DNA of 8,830 nt from Chloroflexota bacterium. Lineage in GTDB: Bacteria; Chloroflexota; Dehalococcoidia; UBA2979. Shown here piece after piece: positions 1 to 6,681 of the stretch. The stretch is from positions 1-8,830 of the forward strand of contig VGPB01000074.1 of assembly GCA_016875695.1 (NCBI GenBank). Reading direction: 5' to 3'. The first letter of the stretch is position 1. Each line of letters starts with the position of its first letter. The translations under genes were made by a program, and so were the position numbers. Under the pieces are notes generated by a model. That model was not told where the DNA came from, did no database searches, and worked only from the letters and a program-made list of their open reading frames with translations.

Positions 1-1
1 T

Positions 2-196
2 GTCGTCGCGGGTCGCGTTGCGCCCGGCGCTGCGCGGCCGGCCTCGATGCGCGCGAGCGCGGCGATGTCGCGGCCAGCGCGGCTCGTCGCACGCGAGATG
101 CCGTACCTGCGCACGGAGCTGCGGCGGATCGCCGGCGTGACGGCCACGTGCATCGGACTGCTGGCCGTGCTCGCGGTCGTCGACCGCTTGTCGTAG
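2..196 (+). CDS. C-terminal end of a small membrane protein (partial, cut by left edge)
   Basis: The frame is open from the left edge to TAG at 194-196. The last part, with in-frame ATGs at 47, 65 and 98, reads MPYLRTELRRIAGV followed by a hydrophobic helix (TCIGLLAVLAVV) and a short polar end. A basic stretch with a tyrosine, then one transmembrane helix at the extreme C-terminus, resembles small single-helix membrane proteins common in Chloroflexota. That likeness is from memory of the family style and gives no function. The upstream residues are Arg/Ala-rich and could be a basic cytosolic tail or out-of-gene sequence, so the true start may lie inside the window at 47 or 65. It is convergent with the zinc-finger gene, with 34 bp between the two stops. 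Confidence 0.5.
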   Translation, partial: VVAGRVAPGAARPASMRASAAMSRPARLVAREMPYLRTELRRIAGVTATCIGLLAVLAVVDRLS

Positions 197-199
197 GGA

Positions 200-216
200 G
201 CCGCGTCGCTCGCGGC
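200..216. terminator. GC-only hairpin between convergent genes
   Basis: GCCGCG (200-205) and CGCGGC (211-216) form a perfect 6-bp stem with a 5-nt loop. It sits in the 34-bp gap between the stop of the left-edge plus-strand gene (196) and the stop of the minus-strand zinc-finger gene (231). The position suits a shared bidirectional terminator. No U-tract follows on either strand, so it is not a canonical intrinsic terminator, and short GC hairpins arise easily by chance at this base composition. Confidence 0.3.
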
Positions 217-230
217 GGCGGGCGGCGGTC

Positions 231-776
231 CTAGCGCAGCCGCCCCCATGCAACGATCGACGCCACGGCCACGAGCAGCAGGCCGACCATGTCCTCGCGC
301 AGCAGCGCCGGGCCATCCCAGGCAAGGTAGGGCACGAGGCGCACGACGCCGGCGATGACGATGCCGCATACTGCGACGAGCTGCATCGCGATGCCGCGCT
401 TGCCGCGCGTCACGCGCGTGACGGCGCCCGCCATGATGCTACCTGCGCCCGAGCCGCCGAGCAGCGCGAGCAGGAATGAGAAGAATCCGACGAACCCGCG
501 CGGCGGCAGCAGGATGGAACCGGCGGCGCCGAGCGCGACGCCGACGACGGCCGCCGCGATGGCGGCGCGCACGTAATCGGCGGTCGCCAGCTCGTACATC
601 GGTGGCCGGCGCAGCATCGCGCAGTCCTGGCAGCGCACGCCGCCGGGGGTGAAGACCAGGCAGCGCGGGCAGATCAGGCGCTCGCAGCGGCCGCAGCGCA
701 GCTCGCTTTCGACGGTGGGGTGCGTCTCGCAGTACGTGACGGCGGGGGCGGGGGTTGCATGGCGCTCGCTAGTCAT
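231..776 (-). CDS. Zinc-finger (B-box-like) N-terminus fused to a four-helix membrane domain
   Basis: This is a 181-aa protein of unknown function. Residues 16-52 carry regularly spaced potential zinc ligands: C16, H19, C28, C31, C36, C39, C49 and C52. The pattern C-x2-H-x8-C-x2-C-x4-C-x2-C-x9-C-x2-C could bind two zinc ions in the cross-brace manner of B-box-type fingers. About four hydrophobic helices follow, near residues 68-90, 95-118, 129-150 and 162-178. There is no signal peptide, so the zinc module is probably cytosolic. The ATG at 776 overlaps the stop of the PHP gene as ATGA, making it the last gene of the rny operon. Proteins with this zinc module plus membrane layout are frequent in Chloroflexota and are usually left hypothetical. 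Co-transcription with membrane-bound RNase Y suggests, without proof, a membrane partner or scaffold in RNA turnover. Confidence 0.85.
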   Translation of the reverse strand: MTSERHATPAPAVTYCETHPTVESELRCGRCERLICPRCLVFTPGGVRCQDCAMLRRPPMYELATADYVRAAIAAAVVGVALGAAGSILLPPRGFVGFFSFLLALLGGSGAGSIMAGAVTRVTRGKRGIAMQLVAVCGIVIAGVVRLVPYLAWDGPALLREDMVGLLLVAVASIVAWGRLR

Positions 777-1636
777 CGCGCGGCCGCGGGCTCGGGGACG
801 GCACAGCCCGCGGCACGGGCGGCCGCCAGCAGCGCTTCGGCCTGTGCGTCGGGCAGCGGGATCGCGCCGGGCTCGCGCTCGTCGTCGCGCGCGATGCCGT
901 GGAAGTCGGAGCCGCCGCTCGCCACCAGGCCGAGCCGGTCCGCGAGCGTGCGCAGCTCCTCGACGACCTCGGGAGGGTAGGCGCGGTAGTACACCTCGAT
1001 GCCGAACAGGCCGTACGCGGCGAGCTCGACGGCGACCTCCGGGTAGCCGGTGGTGAACGTGGGGTGCGCAAACACGGCGACGCCGCCGGCCGCGCGGATC
1101 ATTGCGATCGCGTCGCGCGGGACCAGCTTCTCGCGTTCGACATAAGCGGGGCCGTTACGGGCGAGGAAGCGATCGAACGCCTCGTTGAAGGTCTGCACGT
1201 GGCCGCGCTCGAGCAGCGCCTGCGCGATGTGTGGTCGGCCGACGGAGGCTTCGCCGGCGATGGCCTGCACGCGCGCCCACTCGATGGGCGCGTCGAGCGC
1301 CGCGAGCGCCGCGACCATGCGCTCCGCGCGCTCGACGCGGCCGCGGCGGAAGCGCTCGAGCTCCGCGCGCAGCGGGGCGTCGTGGGGGTCGATGCAGAGG
1401 CCGAGCATGTGCACTTCGGTGCCGGGCACGTCGCACGAGAGCTCGACGCCGGGCACGAGGCGCATGCCGGGGTGCCGGGCGGCGGCCTCCGTGGCCTCCG
1501 CGAGGCCGTCGAGCGTGTCGTGGTCGGTGACGGCGAGCGTGCGCACGCCGCGTGCGGCCGCGAGGTCGACGAGCGCGGCGGGCGACAGGCGCCCGTCCGA
1601 GCGCGTCGAGTGCGTGTGGAAGTCAGCGATGCTCAC
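773..1636 (-). CDS. PHP-domain phosphoesterase, YciV/RNase AM (TrpH-like) family
   Basis: The protein is 287 aa and fills the family's usual length (E. coli YciV is about 290). The PHP metal-binding motifs appear in order: DFHTHSTRSDG (H7, H9, D14), VTDHDTLDG (D38, H39), PGVELS (E65), HMLGL (H76), FAHPT (H191) and GGSDFHG (D244, H246). The insert with VGRPHIAQALLERGHV and PAYVEREKL is typical of the YciV subfamily. Known members hydrolyse short RNA oligonucleotides 5' to 3' and 3',5'-bisphosphonucleotides; that activity is inferred here from the family. The start is taken as GTG at 1636, because it overlaps the ymdB stop (GTGA) and places the first HxH seven residues in. An ATG eight codons earlier adds nothing conserved. 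Its stop overlaps the next start as ATGA. The enzyme should be cytosolic. Confidence 0.93.
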   Translation of the reverse strand: MSIADFHTHSTRSDGRLSPAALVDLAAARGVRTLAVTDHDTLDGLAEATEAAARHPGMRLVPGVELSCDVPGTEVHMLGLCIDPHDAPLRAELERFRRGRVERAERMVAALAALDAPIEWARVQAIAGEASVGRPHIAQALLERGHVQTFNEAFDRFLARNGPAYVEREKLVPRDAIAMIRAAGGVAVFAHPTFTTGYPEVAVELAAYGLFGIEVYYRAYPPEVVEELRTLADRLGLVASGGSDFHGIARDDEREPGAIPLPDAQAEALLAAARAAGCAVPEPAAAR

Positions 1637-2421
1637 CGCTCGCGCGCCGAGAGCAGGCACTCGCGGTCGACGCGCTCGATGCTGTTCGCGCGGCCGGTGG
1701 CATCATCGACGTCGATGAGTACGGAGTTGAAGGTGACCGCGGTGCCGGTTGCGACGGGCAGCCGGCCGGGCATGCCGGTGAGGAAGCGGTCGATCACCGA
1801 CTCGATGTCGTCGCCGATCACGGAGTCGCGTACGCCGACCATGCCGAGGTCGGTGACGGTCGCGGTGCCACCGGGCAGCACGCGCGCGTCGGCGGTGGGG
1901 ACGTGGGTGTGGGTGCCGACGACGGCGGACACGCGGCCATCGAGGTACCACGCGAACGCCTGCTTCTCGCTGGTGGCCTCGGCGTGGAAGTCGATCACGA
2001 TCACGCGCTCCGGGACGGCGTCGGCGAGCAGCGAGTCGGCCATGCGGAAGGGGTCGTCGACAGCGACGGGCATGAAGGTGCGGCCCATCAGCGAGATCAC
2101 CACCAGCCCATTGAGCGTAGCGACGCCGCGTCCGGGAACGCCGGGTGAGTAGTTCGCGGGGCGCAACACCGGCCAGTCGAGCTCGAGCAAGGGCACGAAT
2201 TCGCGCACGTCGAAGATGTGGTTGCCAGAGGTGATGACGTCGACGCCGGCGTTGAAGAGCTCGCGCGCGGTGGCGTCGGTGAGGCCGCGGCCCGCGGCGG
2301 CGTTCTCACCGTTGGCGACCACGCGGTCGATGTGCAGCGTGGAGCGCAGTCCGGGCAGCAGTTCACCGAGGGCCGCGCGTCCCGGCCGGCCGATGACGTC
2401 GCCGACCATCAGTATGCGCAT
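1633..2421 (-). CDS. ymdB: YmdB-type metallophosphoesterase (TIGR00282 family)
   Basis: The 262-aa protein matches the family in length and motifs: MRILMVGDVIGRPGR at the N-terminus (D8), ANGENAAAGRGLT (E39, N40), TSGNHIFD (N67, H68), IDFHAEATSEK (H146) and GTHTHVPTAD (H171, H173). These are the expected ligands of the two-metal centre. B. subtilis YmdB is a 2',3'-cyclic-nucleotide phosphodiesterase that influences biofilm and sporulation decisions and affects many RNAs; the present activity is inferred from it. The ATG lies one base after the rny stop, and no Shine-Dalgarno is evident, so translation is probably coupled to rny. The rny-ymdB pair is conserved in Firmicutes and several other phyla. 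The enzyme is cytosolic, with no signal peptide or membrane segment. Confidence 0.95.
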   Translation of the reverse strand: MRILMVGDVIGRPGRAALGELLPGLRSTLHIDRVVANGENAAAGRGLTDATARELFNAGVDVITSGNHIFDVREFVPLLELDWPVLRPANYSPGVPGRGVATLNGLVVISLMGRTFMPVAVDDPFRMADSLLADAVPERVIVIDFHAEATSEKQAFAWYLDGRVSAVVGTHTHVPTADARVLPGGTATVTDLGMVGVRDSVIGDDIESVIDRFLTGMPGRLPVATGTAVTFNSVLIDVDDATGRANSIERVDRECLLSARER

Positions 2422-2422
2422 G

Positions 2423-3949
2423 TTAGCGCGCGACGGCCGTGGAGCGCGTCTCCCGCACGACGGTCACCTTGATCTCCCCCGGGTACTGCAACGTCTCCTC
2501 GATCTGGCGCGACACGTCGCGCGCGAGGCGCGCCGCGCCGACGTCGTCGACCTGTTCCGGCCGCACGATCACGCGCACCTCGCGGCCGGCCTGGATCGCG
2601 AACGATTGCTCGACACCGTCGAAGGAGTTGGCGATCGCCTCCAGCGCCTCCAGGCGCTTGATGTACTGGTCGGCGGACTCGCGGCGTGCGCCCGGGCGGC
2701 TGCCAGACATGGCGTCCGCGATCATCACGATCAGGGCTTCGGTGGTCTCGGGCTTCACCTCCTCGTGGTGGGCGGCGATGCAGTGGACCACCTCGCGCGG
2801 TACGCCGAAGCGGCGCGCGATGTCCGCGCCGATGGCCGCGTGCGTGCCCTCCAGCTCGCGGTCCACCGCCTTGCCGAGATCGTGCAGCAGCCCGCCCACT
2901 CGCGCGATCTCGACGTCGGCGCCGATCTCGGCGGCGAGCGCCGCCGCCAGCCACGACGTCTCGACGCAGTGACGCAGCTGGTTCTGGCCGTACGAGTAGC
3001 GGAAACGCAGCCGGCCGATCGTCTTCACGACCTCCGGGTGCAGGCCGGTCACCTCCGCGTCCACCAGCGCCTGCTCGCCGGCCTCGAGGATGGAGCGGTC
3101 GACCTCAGAGCGCGCGCGCTCGACGGCCTCCTCGATGCGGGTCGGCTGGATGCGGCCGTCCTGGATCAGGCGGCTCAGCGCCACGCGCGCGATCTCGCGC
3201 CGCACCGGGTCGAAGCCCGAGACGGTGACTGCCTCTGGGGTGTCGTCGATGATCAGGTCGCAGCCGGTCGCCGCCTCGAAGGCGCGGATGTTGCGGCCTT
3301 CACGGCCGATGATGCGACCCTTTACCTCGTCCGAGGGGAGCGGCACCACCGACACGGTCGTCTCCGCCGTGATCTCGGACGTCATGCGCTGCATCACGGT
3401 GGCCAGCACCTTGCGCGCGCGTACGTCGGCCTCGGCCCGGGCGGAGGTTTCCATGGCGCGGACGCGGCGCGCGGCCTCGTCGCGCAGCTCCACGTCGAGG
3501 CGCTCGAGCAGCGTGGCCCGCGCCTCCTCGGCGTGCATGCCGGCGATGCGCTCGAGCTCGGCCTGCGCCAGCGTGCGCTGCTCTGCCACGGCGCGCTCGG
3601 CATCGTCGACGCCAGCGGCGCGGTCGCGCAGTCCCTGCTCGCTGCGCTCGAGGCCCTCGGCGCGGCGCTCCAGCGCCTCCTCGCGCTGCTCGAGGCGGCG
3701 CTCGACGCGGCTGAATTCACGGCGCTGCTCGCGCAGCTCGACCTCGACCTCGCGGCGATGGTTGATCGCGGCTTCCTGAGCCTCGAGGTCGATGGCGCGC
3801 TTGCGCGCCTCGGCGTCCTCGACGAGGCGGTCCGCGCGGCGCTGGGCATTGCGCACGACCCCAAGGGCGCCGGCGCGGATCGCAACCAATGTGATGGCCG
3901 CCGACACGATCATTCCGATCATGATCAGCAGCAGCGTGCCCGGGTCCAT
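2423..3949 (-). CDS. rny: RNase Y, membrane-anchored endoribonuclease
   Basis: The 508-aa protein has the full RNase Y order (B. subtilis 520 aa). One N-terminal transmembrane helix spans about residues 5-27. A long Arg/Glu/Ala-rich coiled coil follows at about 35-185. The KH domain has GRIIGREGRNIR at 211-222, including the GREG loop. The HD domain is at about 320-420, with H327, HDLGK at 356-360, the HH pair 394-395 and D412. The conserved SRPGARRES and AIQAGREVRV segments come after it. The family cleaves mRNA and structured RNA endonucleolytically at the inner membrane and starts bulk mRNA decay. The ATG at 3949 is supported by AGGAG nine bases upstream. It is first in an operon with ymdB, the PHP gene and the zinc-finger gene, and divergent from chrA. 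No defect was seen. Confidence 0.97.
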   Translation of the reverse strand: MDPGTLLLIMIGMIVSAAITLVAIRAGALGVVRNAQRRADRLVEDAEARKRAIDLEAQEAAINHRREVEVELREQRREFSRVERRLEQREEALERRAEGLERSEQGLRDRAAGVDDAERAVAEQRTLAQAELERIAGMHAEEARATLLERLDVELRDEAARRVRAMETSARAEADVRARKVLATVMQRMTSEITAETTVSVVPLPSDEVKGRIIGREGRNIRAFEAATGCDLIIDDTPEAVTVSGFDPVRREIARVALSRLIQDGRIQPTRIEEAVERARSEVDRSILEAGEQALVDAEVTGLHPEVVKTIGRLRFRYSYGQNQLRHCVETSWLAAALAAEIGADVEIARVGGLLHDLGKAVDRELEGTHAAIGADIARRFGVPREVVHCIAAHHEEVKPETTEALIVMIADAMSGSRPGARRESADQYIKRLEALEAIANSFDGVEQSFAIQAGREVRVIVRPEQVDDVGAARLARDVSRQIEETLQYPGEIKVTVVRETRSTAVAR

Positions 3950-3958
3950 TGGTGCGTT

Positions 3959-3963
3959 CTCCT
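3959..3963 (-). promoter_or_regulatory. Shine-Dalgarno of rny
   Basis: AGGAG on the minus strand lies nine bases before the ATG at 3949 and fixes the rny start. Confidence 0.8.
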
Positions 3964-3967
3964 GAGT

Positions 3968-4008
3968 CGTAACGGTGTGGTGGGCACCGCGTAATGCGTC
4001 TAGTTACG
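3968..4008 (-). other. Nested inverted repeats in the probable rny leader
   Basis: CGTAAC at 3968-3973 is repeated inverted as GTTACG at 4003-4008. Inside it, CGGTG at 3973-3977 pairs with CACCG at 3985-3989 across a 7-nt loop. The elements lie just upstream of the rny Shine-Dalgarno, in the 177-bp gap shared with divergent chrA. They could be leader structure or an operator. The stems are only 5-6 bp, so chance is a real alternative. No good -35/-10 pair was found in this gap on either strand. Confidence 0.2.
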
Positions 4009-4111
4009 GGCTCATACACGGCCGTACCCATCGTAGCATCGGGGCGTGGCAAGGGCGCGCGCCACTCGCGCCGGGCGTGCGTGCCGTACGCTGGCGCTCC
4101 GCGGCCGGGCC

Positions 4112-4117
4112 GAGGAG
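4112..4117 (+). promoter_or_regulatory. Shine-Dalgarno that decides the chrA start
   Basis: GAGGAG lies nine bases before TTG at 4127. The alternative GTG at 4046 has only a G-run in front of it, so this site favours the TTG. Confidence 0.65.
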
Positions 4118-4126
4118 CGCGCGCCG

Positions 4127-5449
4127 TTGCACACCCCCGTCCCCGCCACGAGCTACCGCGAGGCGCTGCGGCTGTGGCTGCGCGTGGCCGCGCAGAGCTT
4201 CGGCGGGCCGGCGGGTCAGATCGCCGTCATGCACCGGCTGGTCGTGGATGAGCGTCGCTGGCTGCGCGAGGACCAGTTCCTGCACGCGTTGAGCTACTGC
4301 ATGCTGCTGCCGGGCCCCGAGGCCCAGCAGCTGGCGACATACTGCGGGTGGCTGCTGCAGGGGTACCGCGGCGGGCTCACCGCGGGCGTGCTGTTCGTGC
4401 TCCCGGGCTTCGTCGCGCTGCTGGCGCTGAGTATCGTCTACGCCACGTTCGGGGACGTCGAGGCGGTGGCGGCACTGTTCTTCGGTCTGCAGACGGCTGT
4501 GCTCGCGGTGGTCGTGGAGGCGTTGCTTAGGCTGTGGCGGCGCGTGGTGCACACGCCGCTGATGCTGACCGTGGCTGCTGGCGCGTTCCTCGCGCTGTTC
4601 GTGGGGGCGGCGCCGTTCCCGCTCGTGGTCGCGGCGGCGGGTGCCGTCGGCCTGGTCGGCGGACGGCTGCGGCCAGCCTGGTTCGCCGCCGCGTCGGCGC
4701 CGGTCGAGGGCGAGGCCGCGCCGCGCGGGCTGCAGCTGGGGCGCGCGACGCGGGTCGCCAGCGTGTGGCTCGCGCTCTGGCTGGGTCCCGTGGCCGGGCT
4801 CGTGCTCGCGCTCGGGCCAGACCACGTGTTCTCGCAGCTGGCGCTGTTCTTCAGCCAGACAGCGGTGGTCAGTTTCGGCGGCGCGTACGCGGTGCTCAGC
4901 TACGTCGCGCAGCAGGTGGTCGAGGCGCGGCAGTGGCTCGCGCCGAAGGAGATGATCGACGGGCTGTCGCTGGCCGAGACCACGCCGGGCCCGCTGATCA
5001 TGGTGCTCGAGTTCGTGGGCTTCCTCTCGGCGTACCACGAGCCGGGCGGCCTGCCGCCGCTGCTCGCGGGCACGTTCGGCGCTGTCATCACGGTGTGGGT
5101 GACGTTCACGCCGTGCTTCCTGTGGATCTTCCTGGGCGCGCCGTACATCGAGCGGCTGCGCTCGATGCGGCTGCTGAACGCGTCGCTGGTGACGATCACC
5201 GCCGCGGTCGTCGGCGTGATCCTGAACTTCACCGTGTGGTTCGCGCTGCACGTGCTGTTCGGCACGGTGCGCGAAGTGGGGCCGGCGCATCTGCACGTGC
5301 TGCGTCCCGTTTGGTCGAGCGTCGACGTGGCCGCGCTGGTGCTGGTGGTGGCGGCGTTCGTGGCGCTGTTTCGGCTGCACGCGGGCATGCTCAGCACGCT
5401 CGCCGGCATCGGAGCAGCCGGGGTAGTCTACCGGCTGCTTCTCGCCTGA
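4127..5449 (+). CDS. chrA: ChrA-family chromate/anion transporter, two-domain
   Basis: From the TTG at 4127 the protein is 440 aa, the usual size of long-chain CHR transporters. It shows two homologous halves. The first has SFGGPAGQIAVMHR (24-37) and LLPGPEAQQLATYCGW (60-75). The second has SFGGAYAVLSYVAQ (249-262) and ETTPGPLIMVLEFVGF (284-299). About ten hydrophobic helices place it in the inner membrane. Characterised members export chromate by proton coupling; the substrate here is inferred and could be another oxyanion. The frame is open back to GTG at 4046, but those 27 extra residues are almost all Arg/Ala and poorly initiated. The more probable start is TTG behind GAGGAG. The gene stands alone on the plus strand between recA (convergent) and rny (divergent). 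No chrB-like regulator is in the window. Confidence 0.93.
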   Translation: MHTPVPATSYREALRLWLRVAAQSFGGPAGQIAVMHRLVVDERRWLREDQFLHALSYCMLLPGPEAQQLATYCGWLLQGYRGGLTAGVLFVLPGFVALLALSIVYATFGDVEAVAALFFGLQTAVLAVVVEALLRLWRRVVHTPLMLTVAAGAFLALFVGAAPFPLVVAAAGAVGLVGGRLRPAWFAAASAPVEGEAAPRGLQLGRATRVASVWLALWLGPVAGLVLALGPDHVFSQLALFFSQTAVVSFGGAYAVLSYVAQQVVEARQWLAPKEMIDGLSLAETTPGPLIMVLEFVGFLSAYHEPGGLPPLLAGTFGAVITVWVTFTPCFLWIFLGAPYIERLRSMRLLNASLVTITAAVVGVILNFTVWFALHVLFGTVREVGPAHLHVLRPVWSSVDVAALVLVVAAFVALFRLHAGMLSTLAGIGAAGVVYRLLLA

Positions 5450-5465
5450 GGCTGCGTGCGCCGGC

Positions 5466-5481
5466 CGCGGCGACCGCCGCG
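5466..5481. terminator. GC-only hairpin between convergent chrA and recA
   Basis: CGCGGC (5466-5471) and GCCGCG (5476-5481) form a perfect 6-bp stem with a GACC loop. The hairpin lies in the 35-bp gap between the chrA stop (5449) and the recA stop (5485). The location suits a bidirectional terminator. There is no U-tract on either side, so a Rho-dependent end, or no function, remains possible. Confidence 0.35.
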
Positions 5482-5484
5482 CGG

Positions 5485-6624
5485 CTACACGTCGAGCGGC
5501 AGCTCTGCGGCGGCGTCGAGCGCATTGAGCACGGCGTCGGCGCCGTCGCTGTCTGCGCCCTCCGGGGCGGCGCCGGGGCTCGCGGTGCGCACACCGGCCG
5601 CCGCGCGCACGCGCTCCTCGATCGCGGCGGCGGTGGCGGGGTGCTCGCGCAGGAACGCCTTCGAGGCGTCGCGGCCCTGGCCGAGCCGCTGCTCGCCGTA
5701 CGAGTAGAACGAGCCGAGCTTCTTGACGACCTCGTACTGGACGCCGAGGTCGATCATGTCGCCCTCGCGGCTGATGCCGTGCTCCTCGGATGTGAACATG
5801 ATGTCGAACTCCGCTTGGCGGAAGGGGGGCGCGGTCTTGTTCTTTACGACCTTGCAGCGCACGCGATTGCCGATCACGTTCGCGCCCTGCTTCAGCGACT
5901 CGACGCGGCGGATCTCGATGCGCACCGAGGCGTAGAACTTCAGCGCGCGCCCGCCCGGCGTGGTCTCCGGGTTGCCGAAGACGACGCCGATCTTCTCGCG
6001 GAGCTGGTTGATGAAGACGAGCGCGGTATTGGAGCGCGCGACCGCGCCGGTGAGCTTGCGCAGCGCCTGTGACATCAGCCGCGCCTGCAGCCCGGGCAGC
6101 TGGTCGCCCATGTCGCCTTCGATCTCAGCGCGGGGCACTAGCGCGGCGACCGAGTCCACGACCACGATGTCGAGCGCGTTCGAGCGGATTAGAGCCTCGG
6201 CGATCTCGAGCGCCTGCTCGCCGGTGTCGGGCTGCGAGATCAGGAGGTCGTCGATGCGGATGCCGCACGCGGCGGCGTACTCCGGGTCGAGCGCGTGCTC
6301 GACGTCGATGTAGGCGGCGAGGCCGCCCGCCCGCTGTGCCTCGGCGATGATGTGCTGGGCGAGCGTGGACTTGCCCGCCGACTCCGGCCCGTAGACCTCG
6401 GTGATGCGCCCGCGCGGGACGCCGCCGATGCCGAGCGCGATGTCGAGCGAGAGCGAGCCGGTGGAGATCGCGGAGACGTTGAGCTTCGCGCCGGCGTCGC
6501 CGAGGCGCATGATCGCGCCCTTCCCGAAGTCCTTCGTAATCTGCTCGATGGCGCGGGTCAGGTCCTCGCCGCGGGTGTCGCTCTTCGGTTGCGCCCGGTC
6601 CCGGGCCATCTTGTCCTGGGCCAT
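5485..6624 (-). CDS. recA: RecA recombinase
   Basis: The 379-aa protein binds single-stranded DNA, catalyses strand exchange and triggers LexA self-cleavage in the cytoplasm. Walker A is GPESAGKST at 79-87 (K85), against the usual GPESSGKTT. The catalytic glutamate is in VEHALDP (E109), and Walker B is VVVDS at 154-158. The loop 1 region reads EGDMGDQLPGLQARLMSQ at 169-186, and loop 2 follows FINQLREKIG with FGNPETTPGG. KVVKNKTAPPFRQAEF at 258-273 is the conserved monomer-interface region. The C-terminal tail (about 345-379) is Ala/Asp-rich and divergent, as usual. ATG 6624 is chosen because GGAGGA lies nine bases upstream; the frame is open further, but those residues are unlike RecA and overlap the promoter and yggT. 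The gene has its own SOS promoter and is convergent with chrA. No recX follows. Confidence 0.98.
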   Translation of the reverse strand: MAQDKMARDRAQPKSDTRGEDLTRAIEQITKDFGKGAIMRLGDAGAKLNVSAISTGSLSLDIALGIGGVPRGRITEVYGPESAGKSTLAQHIIAEAQRAGGLAAYIDVEHALDPEYAAACGIRIDDLLISQPDTGEQALEIAEALIRSNALDIVVVDSVAALVPRAEIEGDMGDQLPGLQARLMSQALRKLTGAVARSNTALVFINQLREKIGVVFGNPETTPGGRALKFYASVRIEIRRVESLKQGANVIGNRVRCKVVKNKTAPPFRQAEFDIMFTSEEHGISREGDMIDLGVQYEVVKKLGSFYSYGEQRLGQGRDASKAFLREHPATAAAIEERVRAAAGVRTASPGAAPEGADSDGADAVLNALDAAAELPLDV

Positions 6625-6633
6625 CGTCGGTTG

Positions 6634-6639
6634 TCCTCC
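6634..6639 (-). promoter_or_regulatory. Shine-Dalgarno of recA
   Basis: GGAGGA on the minus strand lies nine bases before the ATG at 6624. It is the strongest ribosome-binding site in the window and fits a highly expressed protein. Confidence 0.85.
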
Positions 6640-6681
6640 ACGTGCGACGGTGCGCGCTCGCGGGGCGGGTGCGCGCGAATG

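Noticed and set aside
782..797. 16-bp match GGCCGCGGGCTCGGGG shared with 8529-8544
   Set aside because: It is a GC-only string with near-matches to the 8-bp tandem unit. It lies inside the PHP C-terminus at one site and non-coding DNA at the other, and is best explained by base composition.
899..2152. Long plus-strand open frame opposite the PHP and ymdB genes (417 codons)
   Set aside because: It is antisense to two genes with clear family motifs, and its product is Arg/Ala/His-rich with no recognisable domain. Long antisense frames are expected at this GC content.
2216..3994. 592-codon plus-strand frame opposite rny
   Set aside because: It lies across from a complete RNase Y gene. The product is repetitive Arg/Ala/Leu/His sequence, a mirror of the coiled-coil codons.
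4004..5380. 458-codon minus-strand frame opposite chrA
   Set aside because: The product is extremely rich in Arg, His, Gln and Glu, as expected for the antisense of a hydrophobic membrane protein. It has no supported start.
4534..6072. 512-codon plus-strand frame across the chrA end and recA
   Set aside because: It crosses two real genes and contains only low-complexity Ala/Arg/Gly sequence.
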